Part shown: positions 32,466 through 43,331 of the stretch, piece after piece
Position numbering within the stretch: the first letter of the stretch is position 1
How the letters are laid out: every line of letters begins with the position of its first letter
DNA from: Trigonopsis variabilis
Lineage: Eukaryota; Ascomycota; Trigonopsidomycetes; Trigonopsidales; Trigonopsidaceae
Reading direction: 5' to 3'
Assembly (NCBI GenBank): GCA_003707065.3
Contig: PPXM03000004.1
Span: 620,001-684,000 of the forward strand
DNA length: 64,000 nucleotides
Position numbers and translations under genes: made by a program
The notes under the pieces: generated by a model
What the model was told of the DNA's origin: nothing
What the model saw: the letters and a program-made list of their open reading frames with translations, nothing else
The model's database searches: none

Positions 32466-33431
32466 ATGGTATTGGTGACTTTAAAGAACATTTTATTTGG
32501 GCAAAGGAAAGGAGAGAGGGAGGCTTTGTTGCCTACGGCGGTAGGAAGCGATATTCGCTCCCGAGTGCGTCGTGAGTCAGACGCGTCATTAGTTAGTGTG
32601 AACAACAGCGGAGCCTTTGGTTTAGTTTCTCCAAGGGTGGTTTCAGATGCAATTATAGGACTATCAGATGGGCTAACGGTGCCTTTTGCGTTGACTGCTG
32701 GGTTGAGTAGCTTGGGAGATTCACATCTAGTGATTACTGGTGGGCTGGCCGAATTAGTATCTGGAGCGATAAGCATGGGATTGGGAGGATATTTAGCGGC
32801 CAAGGGTGAGACAGATTATTATCACTCAGAAGTTGCGCGGGAGCGGACATTACATGCTGCTGATCCGTGCGAGTATGCGACTAAGGTAAAGGATATTTTG
32901 GCTCCTTTCGGAGTGTCTCAGCGGACTGTGGATGGTTTGGTGGCAGATCTGCAACGAGAGACTGCTTGTGATTGTGAGACTGTGGAAGATGAGGTGACAA
33001 TGGATGCCAGTGGGAATATTGTGATTACTCCTGGTAGGACTCGAAAGATTTGTAAGAACGTCTCACGGCAGAAACGCCGGGATCAGATCGATCGAGATGC
33101 TGTCGTTGATTTTGTAATCAAGTTCGGATTACAACTGGATGAACCTCCCGAAGGTAGAGAAATGCAAAGTTGTATGACAATAGGAACCAGTTACTTCGTC
33201 GGAGGGTTCATTCCTTTAATACCTTATTTCTTTACCAGTACCGTGCAAGAAGGATTTTGGATCAGCAGTATCGTTATGATTATAACACTCTTTGCCTTTG
33301 GCGTGTGCAGGACTTTATTAACGGTCAATCTTTACACTGCCTCGACGTGTATAACTGGAGGACTGAAGATGATGCTCACCGGTAGCGTTGCTGCTGGGTG
33401 CGCTTGGGCTTTGGTTCGATATATTTCCTAA
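32466..33431 (+). CDS. CCC1: Ccc1/VIT1-type vacuolar iron (manganese) transporter
   Basis: Intronless, 321 aa, ATG 32466. VIT-family signatures are SDAIIGLSDGLTVPFALTAG, the helix-2 GGLAELVSGAISMGLGGYLA, and the cytosolic charged helical domain (about 120-230) where metal is bound through Glu and Met. Paired membrane helices close the protein (IPLIPYFFTS to MMLTGSVAAGCAWALVRYIS). Ccc1 loads Fe(II) and Mn(II) into the vacuole and protects from iron excess. Five membrane segments are apparent. The short spacers on both sides (about 240 bp) leave little room for other genes. Confidence 0.94.
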   Translation: MVLVTLKNILFGQRKGEREALLPTAVGSDIRSRVRRESDASLVSVNNSGAFGLVSPRVVSDAIIGLSDGLTVPFALTAGLSSLGDSHLVITGGLAELVSGAISMGLGGYLAAKGETDYYHSEVARERTLHAADPCEYATKVKDILAPFGVSQRTVDGLVADLQRETACDCETVEDEVTMDASGNIVITPGRTRKICKNVSRQKRRDQIDRDAVVDFVIKFGLQLDEPPEGREMQSCMTIGTSYFVGGFIPLIPYFFTSTVQEGFWISSIVMIITLFAFGVCRTLLTVNLYTASTCITGGLKMMLTGSVAAGCAWALVRYIS

Positions 33432-33611
33432 TGATTATTTATGGATTGGATAGTATGTATGATATAGAGTGGCTTATGAGATTTTCTTGATATGTAGATG
33501 ATACAGGACCTTATTCTCTTGCCGAAATAATCAGCAGAAACTCTTTAGATCGTAAGGAGACGTTGCCTTCTCTACTAACCCTGCATTTCTTGTCATGTGC
33601 AGTTCGATAAC

Positions 33612-33617
33612 ACGCGT
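33612..33617. promoter_or_regulatory. ACGCGT (MCB-like) upstream of TERT
   Basis: An MluI cell-cycle-box hexamer 62 bp before the TERT start codon, inside a CACGCGTTAC context. MCBs are bound by MBF in G1/S in yeasts. Many chance copies of a hexamer are expected in 64 kb, so this is only suggestive. Confidence 0.2.
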
Positions 33618-33678
33618 TACCAGATTCCTTGAAGACAACACCTTTCAATGACGGGTCATTCTGAGCAAACAAGGAATT

Positions 33679-36600
33679 ATGAAGAAGACTGTCGGTCTAA
33701 TTGAAACACTGGAACGTCACTACACTACATTTGTTCCCCTGAGAACATTCCTACAAAGGATATTGGACCCCTATGATATATACGAACAAAGCCTGAACAG
33801 AACAGATGACTCCTTAAAAGGTACTTTAGATAACACCTATGTAGGGGTGAACTTAACATTCAAACAATTGAGGCGATTTCGATATTCAAGTCAGGATAGA
33901 GCTGAGTTAGGAGGAGATATCTCCCTTGAGGATGTGAGTAATCGAATGGTCCTTACACGGTCCTAACTAAATCAGCTGATATCCCATGTTATTAGAAATA
34001 GCTTCGAAAAATCATTGGAACCTTCAAGAAAGAACATCCTGACTACTGGTTACATACGCGTAAGAAAAGGGAGAACTTGGAGCGACCCTAACGATAGGTC
34101 TACGATAACAACGAAGACATTGATAGTGATATTAAGCCTGTTTATCCGAATTCTCAGGAATTGGAATTGCTGAAAGCAGGTTGGAGAAATTTGCTAAGTA
34201 TTGTGGGACCAGAAGTAATATATTTTCTTTTCAACGGAACAGCTCTCTTCAAGCGCTCAAGTAGTAATCGGTTTGTTCAGTTGACCGGCTGTGCCTTCTA
34301 TTCAAAAAGAAGTTTTAAGAAAAAAACTAAAAGTGATCTGAAACATGAAGAGAAAGCTCACAGGCTCTGGTTCAACAATATGCAGTTGCACCGATCTGGA
34401 CTTTTATATCGTCATGGAAAATTGCGCGCCAATGGTGAGTATGATTATAGCTGCTTCAGCTCTTATTTTGGTCCCAATTTCCGGGAACTTTCTTTCAGGA
34501 TATTGCTTCGAGGTTTGTGTGAGGTAATATTTCCTCGTCAATTTGGACTACCTCCGTCGTCTTTGACACCTCAGGTTCCGTGGTATGAGAACCTTGAAAA
34601 TGGCTTGTTTATTCCAAAACAGCTATGGAGGATCCGGTCGTTAATGAGAAGCATAATTCGCAGGGACCAAAATTCTTCCCGAGCGTATAGATTTCTTCTG
34701 AATCACTACTGCCCTCTAAAGAACCTTTCTGGAGTAGGCGCCTTGAACAGTGAAAATCATCAGGTTTTGGCCTATGTGAAGGCAGTCATTAATCGAGTTT
34801 TGCCTCGAACATTCTGGGGGAGTGATTATAACTGGAAAATCATTTGCGATAATATTGAGAGATACATTAGATTGAGAAAGAGCGAACGGGCATCTTTTTC
34901 AGACGTCCTTGTCAACTTTAAAGTTTCCCATTGCGTTTGGGCTAGAAATACTTGTCCTAAACTGAAGCCTTGCTTAAGCGAGTCAAAAAAGGCCACAGAA
35001 TTGGTCTATGAATTTCTCTGGTGGCTCTACGGCTGCTTACTGCCAAAAATCGTTGGCTCGGCGTTCTATGTTACTGAGACCAAATTCTCCAAGCAAGTTT
35101 TGCTATACTATCGTCATGAAGTATGGATACAAATGGATCATTTAGCGATTTCTAGTCTTGTAAACACTCTTCTCATTCCTCTCAGCCCGGGAAAAGTTGA
35201 ACGACTGCTGAGCAGACGTTCCAATGCTGCTGTTTCAGGACCTCTGTCTGCCGTTCGCAAGATCACACCCGGTAAACTACGCTTTATTCCTAAGTCTGGT
35301 GATTCATTTCGACCGATCATGCAATTCAACCACCGTTCTCACATGTTCAACCTGTCGGTGAATTCGTACTTGGTACCATTGTTAAGATGCCTTTCGTACG
35401 AATCTTCTAAATCTGAGCTATTAAATGACTTCTCTACAGTCTCTAAATACCATCAAATCGTTGAAAAGTTGGATTTATATGCCCGATCCATCTCGGGTTT
35501 CAGCGAGCATCTTCCTCAACTTTACTTTGCGAAAATTGATGTCAAGAATGCCTTTAATACAATCCCACATGATATAATTGGTGACATTTTTGATACTTTA
35601 ATTAAAGATGACTCCTATCAAGTGTTTGGATATTGGTTGATAAAATTCATGCAAGGAAAATTCTTTAACACATATCGCTTTAAAACTGATTATGCTCGGG
35701 AAATTATTAATTTGGTTGATATGGCTGATCATGAAATTCAAGATGCAGGCTTGGTTGTTGATTCGGCTTACCAAACAAAGTTTTTCGATTCCTCTTATTT
35801 GAAGGGCCTCCTCAATTATCAGCTGAAAGAATTGATCATAAAGCATAAGCGACAACATTATCTTGTTTATAAAGGTATCCCACAAGGATGTTGTACCTCC
35901 AGCCTAATTTGTAATCTGGTCTACTCTCAATTTGTCAGGGAAGAATTACAGGAATTTAACTGCAATGATTCGTGCCTAATTCGTTACGTTGACGATTTTT
36001 TATTTCTATCTCCAGATAAATCCAAAGTGGCTGAGTTCATCATCAGGATGAGATCCGGATCATCCAAATTTGGGATTAACGTCAATCTAGAGAAATCAGC
36101 CACAAATGTGGATTTATTTAACAATCAGATGGCCTATCAATCTGGCTCAAACGTTCCTTTCTGTGGATTTCTCGTCTCCTTGCAAGACTTGGGATGTACT
36201 TCTCTAGGAAATTTGGACTTGAAAGCTATTCATAGATCCATAAATATTCATTATGGGCCTAGTAAATACATTGAGAACATAAACAGGCTTACTCGGTAAG
36301 ATATCTCAGGTCTTTGTACTGACTTTTTCAATAGACATATGATCGCAAAGGTCTCTGTCCTTATTTCCAAGTCCTGTCGGTCTGTCGAACTTGTATTCAA
36401 AGTGCTCGCTAGTCAACTTAATTGTCTTGTCGTGAGATTGCTCTTGATTTTTAAAGCTCTCAAAGGCAAAGGATTAAGCATTTCCTTATTCGACAGTAAG
36501 TTCATGCTCTAACTGGTACTAAGTCGAGAATTACGTACTGGATTAATTGACCCTGTTCGCAGGATCTTATGTTTTAGGCTAGAAGGAACTACCGTTACTA

Positions 36601-36813
36601 ACCGTCATCTCAATTGGTTTGTTTTCTCATCGTGTGTTCCCGTGCGTCTGACCCAATAGGATTATACTCTCCATATTCTTGAGAAGGTTGAGAGGAAGAT
36701 CGTTGTATAATTTGGTCTGCCGTTATCTTGAAGAAGAGCTCAAGAAACTTCCCTTATCATCTCGAGATTACAAGACGATGACTCTTGCGATATGCGATGC
36801 TGAGAAAATTTGA
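33679..36813 (+). CDS. TERT: Telomerase reverse transcriptase
   Basis: Six exons: 33679-33933, 33976-34059, 34098-36295, 36335-36495, 36583-36616 and 36660-36813; introns of 42, 38, 39, 87 and 43 nt; 961 aa. The N-terminal TEN region includes KNILTTGYIR and the GQ-like WRNLLSIVGPEVIYFL. The RNA-binding domain has FPRQFGL, RVLPRTFWGSDYNWKII and the T motif FYVTETKFSKQVLLYY (from residue 436). RT motifs: 1/2 KLRFIPKSGDSFRPI (506-520), A AKIDVKNAF (Asp 594), B' GIPQGCCTSS (706), C RYVDDFLF (Asp 745 and 746), D NVNLEKSATNV and E VPFCGFLV. The T motif and QFP-type region separate TERT from retroelement RTs. The last three exons carry the thumb domain and were assembled from splice signals; the 87-nt intron has competing acceptors. 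Confidence 0.93.
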
Positions 36814-36849
36814 ACAGTGATTCCAGCTTTTCTATTAGCTGACGCATCG

Positions 36850-36885
36850 ATGAGAGAGGTTTCTCGTTCTACGAACCTCTCTCAT
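36850..36885 (+). other. Strong hairpin just downstream of TERT
   Basis: ATGAGAGAGGTT at 36850-36861 pairs perfectly with AACCTCTCTCAT at 36874-36885, a 12-bp stem with a 12-base loop in which CGT and ACG can pair further. It starts 37 bases after the TERT stop, so it probably lies in the TERT 3' UTR. It is also an unexpectedly long perfect inverted repeat for this window. Confidence 0.6.
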
Positions 36886-37088
36886 GGGAGCAGTGGCATC
36901 GGTGGTCGATTATTTGCATTTGCATCTTCCATAGAATAATTCTCCGTCGACGATTTTTTGGACGTATATCTCTACATCCATTAATCATTCTAGTGTCGAG
37001 CTAAACTCGTGTAACGATCTGTTACTGTAATGCAGCAACAAAAGTCCCAATCAAGCCGCAGGGGAAATTTTTTTGTTGCTTTAATACA

Positions 37089-38690
37089 ATGAGCAAAGAC
37101 AAGGAAAGCAGTAAACGCAAGGCTCATGAAGTCGATGGAGAGCTTGAAGAGAAGGCAAAACTGTCAAAAGAAGAGAGGCGAGCATTGAAGAAAGCTAAGA
37201 AGGAAAAGAAAAACGAAGAGAGCAAGGCCAAGAGTCAGAAGGACGACAGAAAGAAAGATAAAGAGTCTAAGAAAGACAAAAAGAAGGAAAAATTGAATGA
37301 GCAGAAGGATTCTAAAAAGGGCGAAGAATCCAAAGATGCGAACGGTAGTGACAAGAGCGAGGATGGGGGTCGAATAGCCAAATTCATCAAAGAGAATACC
37401 ATAAATATTGAAGATAAGCGCTCGGAGAATCAAAATCCGTTTATTTCATTTGATGACATTCCTAAAGAGGCTCTAAATGTTAATATTCGGAAGTTCCTTT
37501 CTCAGTATCCACAGCCAACTCCGATCCAGGCTTGTGCATGGCCATATTTATTAAAAGGGCGAGATTTGATTGGTGTTGCTGAGACTGGTTCAGGCAAAAC
37601 AGTAGCATTTGCTATTCCTGCACTCGAGCGGTTGATTAGGATAAACAAGCCAAAAGGAGTTCATTTGGTAATTGTATCGCCTACTAGAGAGCTTGCGCAA
37701 CAGATTTACGACAATGTATTACCATGTTGTAAAGAAGTTGGATTAAAGGTCGTTGCTATCTATGGCGGTGTACCTAAACAAGAACAAGTGAGAGCAGTCA
37801 AGACAGCCAATATCGTTGTTGGAACACCTGGGCGTCTGAATGATTTAATCAGTGATGGGTCTGCTGACTTATCGAAAACTATATACTTTGTACTAGACGA
37901 AGCAGATAGAATGTTAGAGAAAGGTTTTGAGGATGACATTCGAAGGATTATTGGGTCCACCAAGCAAGAGGGACGCCAGACTGTAATGTTTACTGCTACT
38001 TGGCCTGAGTCTGTTCGAGCTTTGGCCGATACTTTCTTGAATGATCCTGTCAAGATTTCTATTGGTGAAAGCGGAGAGGATCTTAGAGCCAACGTTCGGG
38101 TGGAGCAGATCGTCCAAGTAATCGATCCCAGCGAGAAAGAACGGCGGCTATTTGACTTGCTTAAGAAATACCATTCGGGAGACCATAAAAATGACCGAAT
38201 ACTCATCTTCGCCTTATACAAAAAGGAGGCCGCTCGAGTCGAACGGGTTCTCAAAAGTCATGGTCACCAAGTCGTCGCTATCCATGGCGACTTGTCTCAA
38301 CAACAGCGACAGGCTGCTCTCGATGAGTTTAAAAGTGGCAGGCGAACGTTATTGCTCGCCACCGATGTTGCGGCAAGAGGACTAGATATTCCTAATGTTA
38401 AAATGGTGATTAACCTGACGTTTCCTTTGACAGTTGAAGATTATGTTCACCGGATTGGCAGGACAGGACGGGCTGGTCAGGATGGAAAATCGATTACATT
38501 TTTTACGGATCATGAAAAGCATCTATCAGGAGCGCTGATTAATGTTCTGAGAGCAGCAGGACAGCCTGTGCCGGATGAGCTGCTTAAATTTGGAGGGCAT
38601 ACCAAAAAGAAGGAGCACTCAGTTTACGGGGCATTTTTCAAAAGTGTGGACATGAACCGAAAGGCCAAAAAGATCAAGTTTGATGATTGA
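37089..38690 (+). CDS. DBP3: Dbp3-type DEAD-box RNA helicase
   Basis: Intronless, 533 aa, ATG 37089. The first 95 residues are almost entirely Lys, Glu, Asp and Ser (nucleolar-type basic tail). The helicase core follows: [20 protein letters not shown] (Q motif), AETGSGKT (I), PTRELAQQI (Ia), [13 protein letters not shown] (II), FTATWPESV (SAT variant), [12 protein letters not shown] and [10 protein letters not shown] (VI). TATW in place of SAT is usual in Dbp3. Dbp3 unwinds pre-rRNA structures during 60S subunit assembly, notably for ITS1 processing near site A3. The charged N-terminus and C-terminal KRAKKI-like end fit. Confidence 0.9.
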   Translation: MSKDKESSKRKAHEVDGELEEKAKLSKEERRALKKAKKEKKNEESKAKSQKDDRKKDKESKKDKKKEKLNEQKDSKKGEESKDANGSDKSEDGGRIAKFIKENTINIEDKRSENQNPFISFDDIPKEALNVNIRKFLSQYPQPTPIQACAWPYLLKGRDLIGVAETGSGKTVAFAIPALERLIRINKPKGVHLVIVSPTRELAQQIYDNVLPCCKEVGLKVVAIYGGVPKQEQVRAVKTANIVVGTPGRLNDLISDGSADLSKTIYFVLDEADRMLEKGFEDDIRRIIGSTKQEGRQTVMFTATWPESVRALADTFLNDPVKISIGESGEDLRANVRVEQIVQVIDPSEKERRLFDLLKKYHSGDHKNDRILIFALYKKEAARVERVLKSHGHQVVAIHGDLSQQQRQAALDEFKSGRRTLLLATDVAARGLDIPNVKMVINLTFPLTVEDYVHRIGRTGRAGQDGKSITFFTDHEKHLSGALINVLRAAGQPVPDELLKFGGHTKKKEHSVYGAFFKSVDMNRKAKKIKFDD

Positions 38691-38744
38691 GTGATATAGT
38701 ACATAGAGCAATGTATATGCATTGACGATGCAAAAGAAACACGA

Positions 38745-39803
38745 CTAATCTTGATGGGTTTTTTTATCATATGAAGCCAAAAGCTTGTCTATGTCCGCAT
38801 CAGGGCGCAAACGTAAAGTTGGGAATCCCCAGACCCAAAGGTACTGATAATAAGAGTCTCTATTAGTGAGAACGAGGCGTAGGTACTCCAAAAAGACTAG
38901 GTAAAAATAAACCCTATGATGTTAGAGAAGGTCAGTGCGACAAAGAAATACCCAGTTCCTGTCAATACTAGAGGTTGTTAGCGAGATCAAAGAGCAAAAA
39001 TGACTTACAGTGCCACCATGCATGGCCCTCGAGAATAAATCCGAGGGGCATTCCAATAGATCGGCGAGTGAGGCGAATAACTGTACAGAGATGGACGTCC
39101 AATTGCCATAGGGCATAACCCAACAAGAATATAGTAACTCCACGAACGACAGTCTTAAACATTTCCTTGCGGATGGCCTTATCCGAAATCCGCGTGTGAA
39201 CCATATAGATGCTTCGGAGCAGAACGGCAACAGTCACTAAAGCGTAACCTACTTGATGGATTGTGGGGTCTTTATATTTAAGATATATGGCTGTTAGAGC
39301 AGCGGCACTAGCGGCGATAACCACACCAATCATGATGCTTGCAGCTTTGGACTTTTCATAAGAAAAGACCATCCATGCCGGGATACAAGTTGAATACACC
39401 ATGGGCAACTCATCGAGCAGCTGGAAGCGGTATTGTAAAGTCATATGGAATAGCCAACTACCCACTCCCGTCAACCCGAACCCCAACGCCGTTAGTAAGA
39501 ATCGGGTCTCCAGTCGTTGATTGATGACATTGACAACAGCCAACACAGCCAAAGCCACTCGAGTAGGTTAGCAGGATCATGCAGCTTCTTACCAAATGCA
39601 GCATTAGTTAGAGTATTGAACATTTCCGCGACATAATGACTAAGGACGTAGTTCTCCTCGCACCAGTCAATCGTCGAGGTCCTTCACGTTAGAGCAGTTC
39701 GGAACAGCCGGATTCAACTCGAGTCCATCAATTTCACTTACACTGGACCCCAGTAGCCTCCTTCAGGAGGAGGATGCGGATAAGGAACCGACAACCAAGA
39801 CAT
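38745..39803 (-). CDS. YPC1: Alkaline ceramidase (Ypc1/Ydc1 family)
   Basis: Five exons: 39803-39742, 39681-39593, 39557-39009, 38967-38952 (16 nt) and 38913-38745; introns of 60, 35, 41 and 38 nt; 294 aa. Family hallmarks appear only after splicing: [59 protein letters not shown] and [28 protein letters not shown]. The conserved Glu/Asp and His residues coordinate the active-site zinc in this seven-helix ER enzyme, which hydrolyses ceramide to sphingoid base and fatty acid. Intron 1 ends in AAG and intron 2 in GAG. I cannot say whether the substrate preference is phytoceramide or dihydroceramide. Tail-to-tail with DBP3 (54-base gap). Confidence 0.92.
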
Positions 39804-40374
39804 AGCCTTGAATTGGTAACTGTGATGTCAGGTTGGGACGAATCGCACGCGGAGCCAAGTACTGGGCGAGACAGGGTCAGATAGCTCAAATTTGCTCGTC
39901 AGGGCATCCAACATAAAGATTGGCCCTATATATGCCCTAGATACATGTTGACAAGGACCAGAATCTACGTTAAAGAGCATTTTAGAGATTCCCTAATACT
40001 ACGGCTCTCACATGAATGGCAGATCAGTTGCCGGTAGCTGTTACAATTCAAGTACTCGATCCCAGAGTTGGGAGTACCATCCTAAACACTAAAGGGATAG
40101 CATTATGGCTCCAAAATGTATTGTACTAGTATGTAGATAGTTATGGGGACGTAGGAGTGACAAACTGTTCTCCAGGTAGTTGTGATTAACTCTTTCTACT
40201 GACATTTCGAACGGTTATTGCAGGCCAATATTTACCCGGTCATGACTTTAGTTACTCTAGCGATATTGGTTGCCTAGTAATCCGGATCTAATGAGCTCCC
40301 TACTCGCTACCCTCAACAAGTTGCTCATAGTCTCAATCGAACACTAGCTTGCAAAAAATAGCGAAAGCTGCGCC
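39804..40374. other. Divergent spacer, ceramidase / small coiled-coil gene
   Basis: About 570 bases with no gene or RNA feature that I can support. It should contain both promoters. Confidence 0.6.
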
Positions 40375-40560
40375 ATGGCTGATCATGATACTGAAATGCA
40401 GAGGCTGCGATTGCTACGGGCTACTTTGGAGAGTGTCCGGTTGTACACCGAAGCACTGGTCAAAGACATGGAGGCCGGCACTGAGAACCTGAACCACGTG
40501 AGCACGTACGCGTTGAAACTGAAGGACCAAGCCAAAGAAATCAAGAAAAGGGCAGACTAA
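40375..40560 (+). CDS. Small coiled-coil protein, 61 aa, unrecognised
   Basis: A complete frame starting in a GCGCCATGG context. The protein is hydrophilic and strongly helical, with leucines and valines at heptad spacing ([19 protein letters not shown]) and a basic end ([12 protein letters not shown]). It has no Cys and no signal or membrane segment. Its size and character fit small subunits of coiled-coil assemblies (kinetochore, BLOC or tether complexes), but I cannot assign it. It ends 58 bases before the stop of the convergent PRP46 gene, and a read-through frame of that gene's last intron overlaps it, which would hide it in automatic annotation. Confidence 0.55.
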   Translation: MADHDTEMQRLRLLRATLESVRLYTEALVKDMEAGTENLNHVSTYALKLKDQAKEIKKRAD

Positions 40561-40618
40561 TGGAGTAAATGGAGAAAAAGAATAATCCATGATCATGATA
40601 ATATACATACTGTACAAT

Positions 40619-42147
40619 TTAGAACCTCGACTGGGATAATCTCGGCTCCCAAGGGATTCCAGGATCTGTCTCTGGAGTCGCGCTTGGATCCTCTCGCCAA
40701 ATCTTGATACTCTGCTAGTTAGAGTTGCTCTTGATCTATCTGTACTCACCTTATCAGCTTCACCAGTGATTAGCCGTAGGCCTGTTCTATCAAAGGTACT
40801 GCAGAAAATACTGCGCTCGGCGTCTAAGGAGCCCGGTACCAGCGTAGTGGCAAGGTCTTGAAATTTGTGGCCAGATTTCCAGTCAAAGAATGCCATTGTT
40901 CCATCGTCGCCTCCACTAAAGCAAACACCATCCTCATTAACGCTCAGAGTATTGATAATGGCATTGTGCTGAGGATAGAAGTTCTGCATGAAAGCACCTT
41001 CTGGGCATTTCCACTGTTTAATGTTATCAGGACTGGCGCTTGCGAATGTGAATTCCTGGGGGTGAATCGTCAAAGCCCGAACGGACTTTTTGTGATGGGT
41101 CAAGACAGTCATTGTCTTGCCAGCAGCAAGGTCCCAAAGGCGTACCGTAGCATCCATCGAGCCAGTGATGACCTGGGGGTCCACTTCTTGGCATTTGACG
41201 CTGCTGACTGTGCTCTTATGCCCCGATAAGACGTGGATGGCATTTCGCGTCCGGATGTCCCATACTCTGGCCACGGCGTCGCGCCCAGCTGTGACAAGTA
41301 CATCTAGTGTTGGATGCAAGTCCAAGGCAAAGACACCACTCAGGTGGCCGTGATATTGTCGGATGACTTTGTTCTGCTCCAAATCCCAGCACTTGACTTG
41401 CTTATCTTCACCGCAGCTGAACAGATACGGATACCGAGGCGACACCGCAAGACCACGAATGGCCATTATATGGCCGGTCAGCGTCAATTTAAGTGTTCCT
41501 GTAGCAAGGTCCCAGATCTTACAAAGTTAGCACGTGAGTATTTTTCGATGGATGTACCTTGATTGTCCGGTCAGCCGAGCCCGTAGCAAACCACTGATTG
41601 CCAGGCTCAACACAGACGCTTCGAACCCAGCCCAAATGGCCCGAGATGACTCTCATGAGCTTCCACGGAGCATGCCATTCCGGTCGAACAGGCGCAGTCA
41701 TTTGTCGTCGCCTCGTTAAGGCTTGTCTAGCTGCTTCAGCACCAATACCTCCACCTTTAATTCGTCTGGTTTGTTGATCCTGGATCGTTAAAGCTCCAGC
41801 TGGTTCTTTTGAGCCGTTCTCAAGTAATAACTGCCCGGGGCGTTCTGGGCCTGTGAGATGTTTGGCAGGCAGCTTGGTAGCTATATGAACTGGTAGCTCC
41901 ATGGAGTACTTATATTCTCCCTGGACCTTCTTTGCTAGTCTCAATCTTTCACTACTGATTAGAAAAAAATCCCATCAAAAAAAGTACCTCTCACTGGCGA
42001 CATCTTTTAAAGGGACACCGTACGACCGACCAAACAGCTCAAAACCATGCTCCGGTTGAAGGTAGTCGTCGCTCTGTCGAATCAAATTCTAAAGTTAGAA
42101 AGTTCCGAATTTCATCTTACATCTATCCTTGTTGATTCATCCTCCAT
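40619..42147 (-). CDS. PRP46: Prp46/PLRG1 WD40 splicing factor
   Basis: Five exons: 42147-42121, 42088-41988, 41954-41558, 41517-40750 and 40711-40619; introns of 32, 33, 40 and 38 nt; 461 aa. The N-terminus is low complexity. A seven-bladed WD40 propeller begins with [20 protein letters not shown] and [18 protein letters not shown], continues with [19 protein letters not shown], and ends with [23 protein letters not shown], the typical PRL1/PLRG1 C-terminus. It is a core subunit of the Prp19-associated (NTC/NTR) spliceosome complex needed for catalytic activation. Intron 3 ends in AAG. A splicing factor with five exons is of interest given the tiny introns around it. Confidence 0.93.
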
Positions 42148-42410
42148 TTTAGGATAATTTGATCGAAGGTAATGGGAGAGCAAGTGCTACAAAGGCGAGT
42201 AGCGGTTGATCACAGGACACGACTTTTGAGAGTGCCAGTGATGTCAATCGGATACTCAAGATAAATAAACATTCTGTAAATCTGCCATGCATCACTCATT
42301 CTATGTATTCCTGTGCTACCGAGGGAATAGAACAACAATAGCCGGATTCGTGTACTACTAGATGATTCATTTACCATCACGGCCGTTACAGGGTCTCTCT
42401 CACTCATACA

Positions 42411-43014
42411 ATGAGCGAAGAACCGCAACAAAGTAATAAAAGGTTGAATACGAAAATGCTAATTGCTAGTTAATTTGACAACATTACCACCTCAGCAGTT
42501 GCTTGAAATCAAGCGACAATTGGATGAAGAGGTCCAGCATTTGACTTCGTCGTTCTCTAAATTACATCAAGCGCAGCAAAAATTTCTGGATTGTAAGAGA
42601 AGTATCGACGGTATATGCGACGAAAAACAAGAAGGTATATATATTGGTGTTAAATACGCCTAATCCCCAGACGCCGAGATCTTGGTACCACTGACTTCCT
42701 CATTATATGTTCCAGGGCGCCAAATCCAAGTGGATAAGGTAATGGTGGACGTTGGAACTGGTTATTACGTTGAAAAGGTGAGACTTAAACCTTATATTTT
42801 ATCTAATCGGTTGAGAATCATCAAGACGCTCTCAAATTCTACCAAGCGAAGATCGACACGCTTAAACAGAATCTGGTTGACCTGCAGACGGTTGTGAATG
42901 GCAAGGTGTCAAATTTACGAGCAGTCGAAGAAGGTACTGTCAATGAGTACTTGTTTATACTAACGTCAAGTGCTGAAGCAAAAGATCGCTCAACAATCAA
43001 AAGATAAGGTTTAA
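42411..43014 (+). CDS. GIM5: Prefoldin subunit 5
   Basis: Five exons: 42411-42432, 42470-42634, 42671-42777, 42816-42933 and 42971-43014; introns of 37, 36, 38 and 37 nt; 151 aa. The spliced product shows [77 protein letters not shown] and [13 protein letters not shown], the alpha-class prefoldin pattern: two helices around a beta hairpin. Prefoldin captures nascent actin and tubulin and hands them to the CCT chaperonin. No single exon exceeds 165 nt, so the gene is nearly invisible as an open frame. Intron 3 ends in GAG and intron 4 in AAG. Confidence 0.93.
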
Positions 43015-43331
43015 TTGAGGTTATATGTGTATATACTTACTATTGGTTCTTGGTTGATTGTATTACCACGTCATCTTCTTACGTTATCTTTTCCTAATGC
43101 TGCTTTTTCTTAATTTTCCCATTATGTCAACTTACGTGATGCCTCATGTTTTTACACTTCTCGCTTGCTACTTAAATGTCGATATCAATAATAAGAAGCC
43201 GTAGTCTGCCTTACCTAAAGTTATTTATTTCATAATTAATTGCTTAGTATTGACAGAATTCTTCTTGATCAATACCGTTACACGCCTCCTTCGAAACTCT
43301 ATCCTCGAGCAGTTGCCCTAAAGGATAATAC
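43015..43331. other. Spacer between PFD5 and ORC1
   Basis: About 315 AT-rich bases; no gene or RNA feature seen. It contains the ORC1 promoter. Confidence 0.6.

Noticed and set aside
34161-36299. Reverse transcriptase frame that could be taken for a retroelement
   Set aside because: The T motif, QFP-type RNA-binding region, TEN-like N-terminus and absence of endonuclease, integrase or terminal repeats identify host TERT.
40414-40711. Long C-terminal extension of the PRP46 frame
   Set aside because: It is read-through of the 38-nt last intron; splicing gives the conserved [15 protein letters not shown] end and a stop at 40619.
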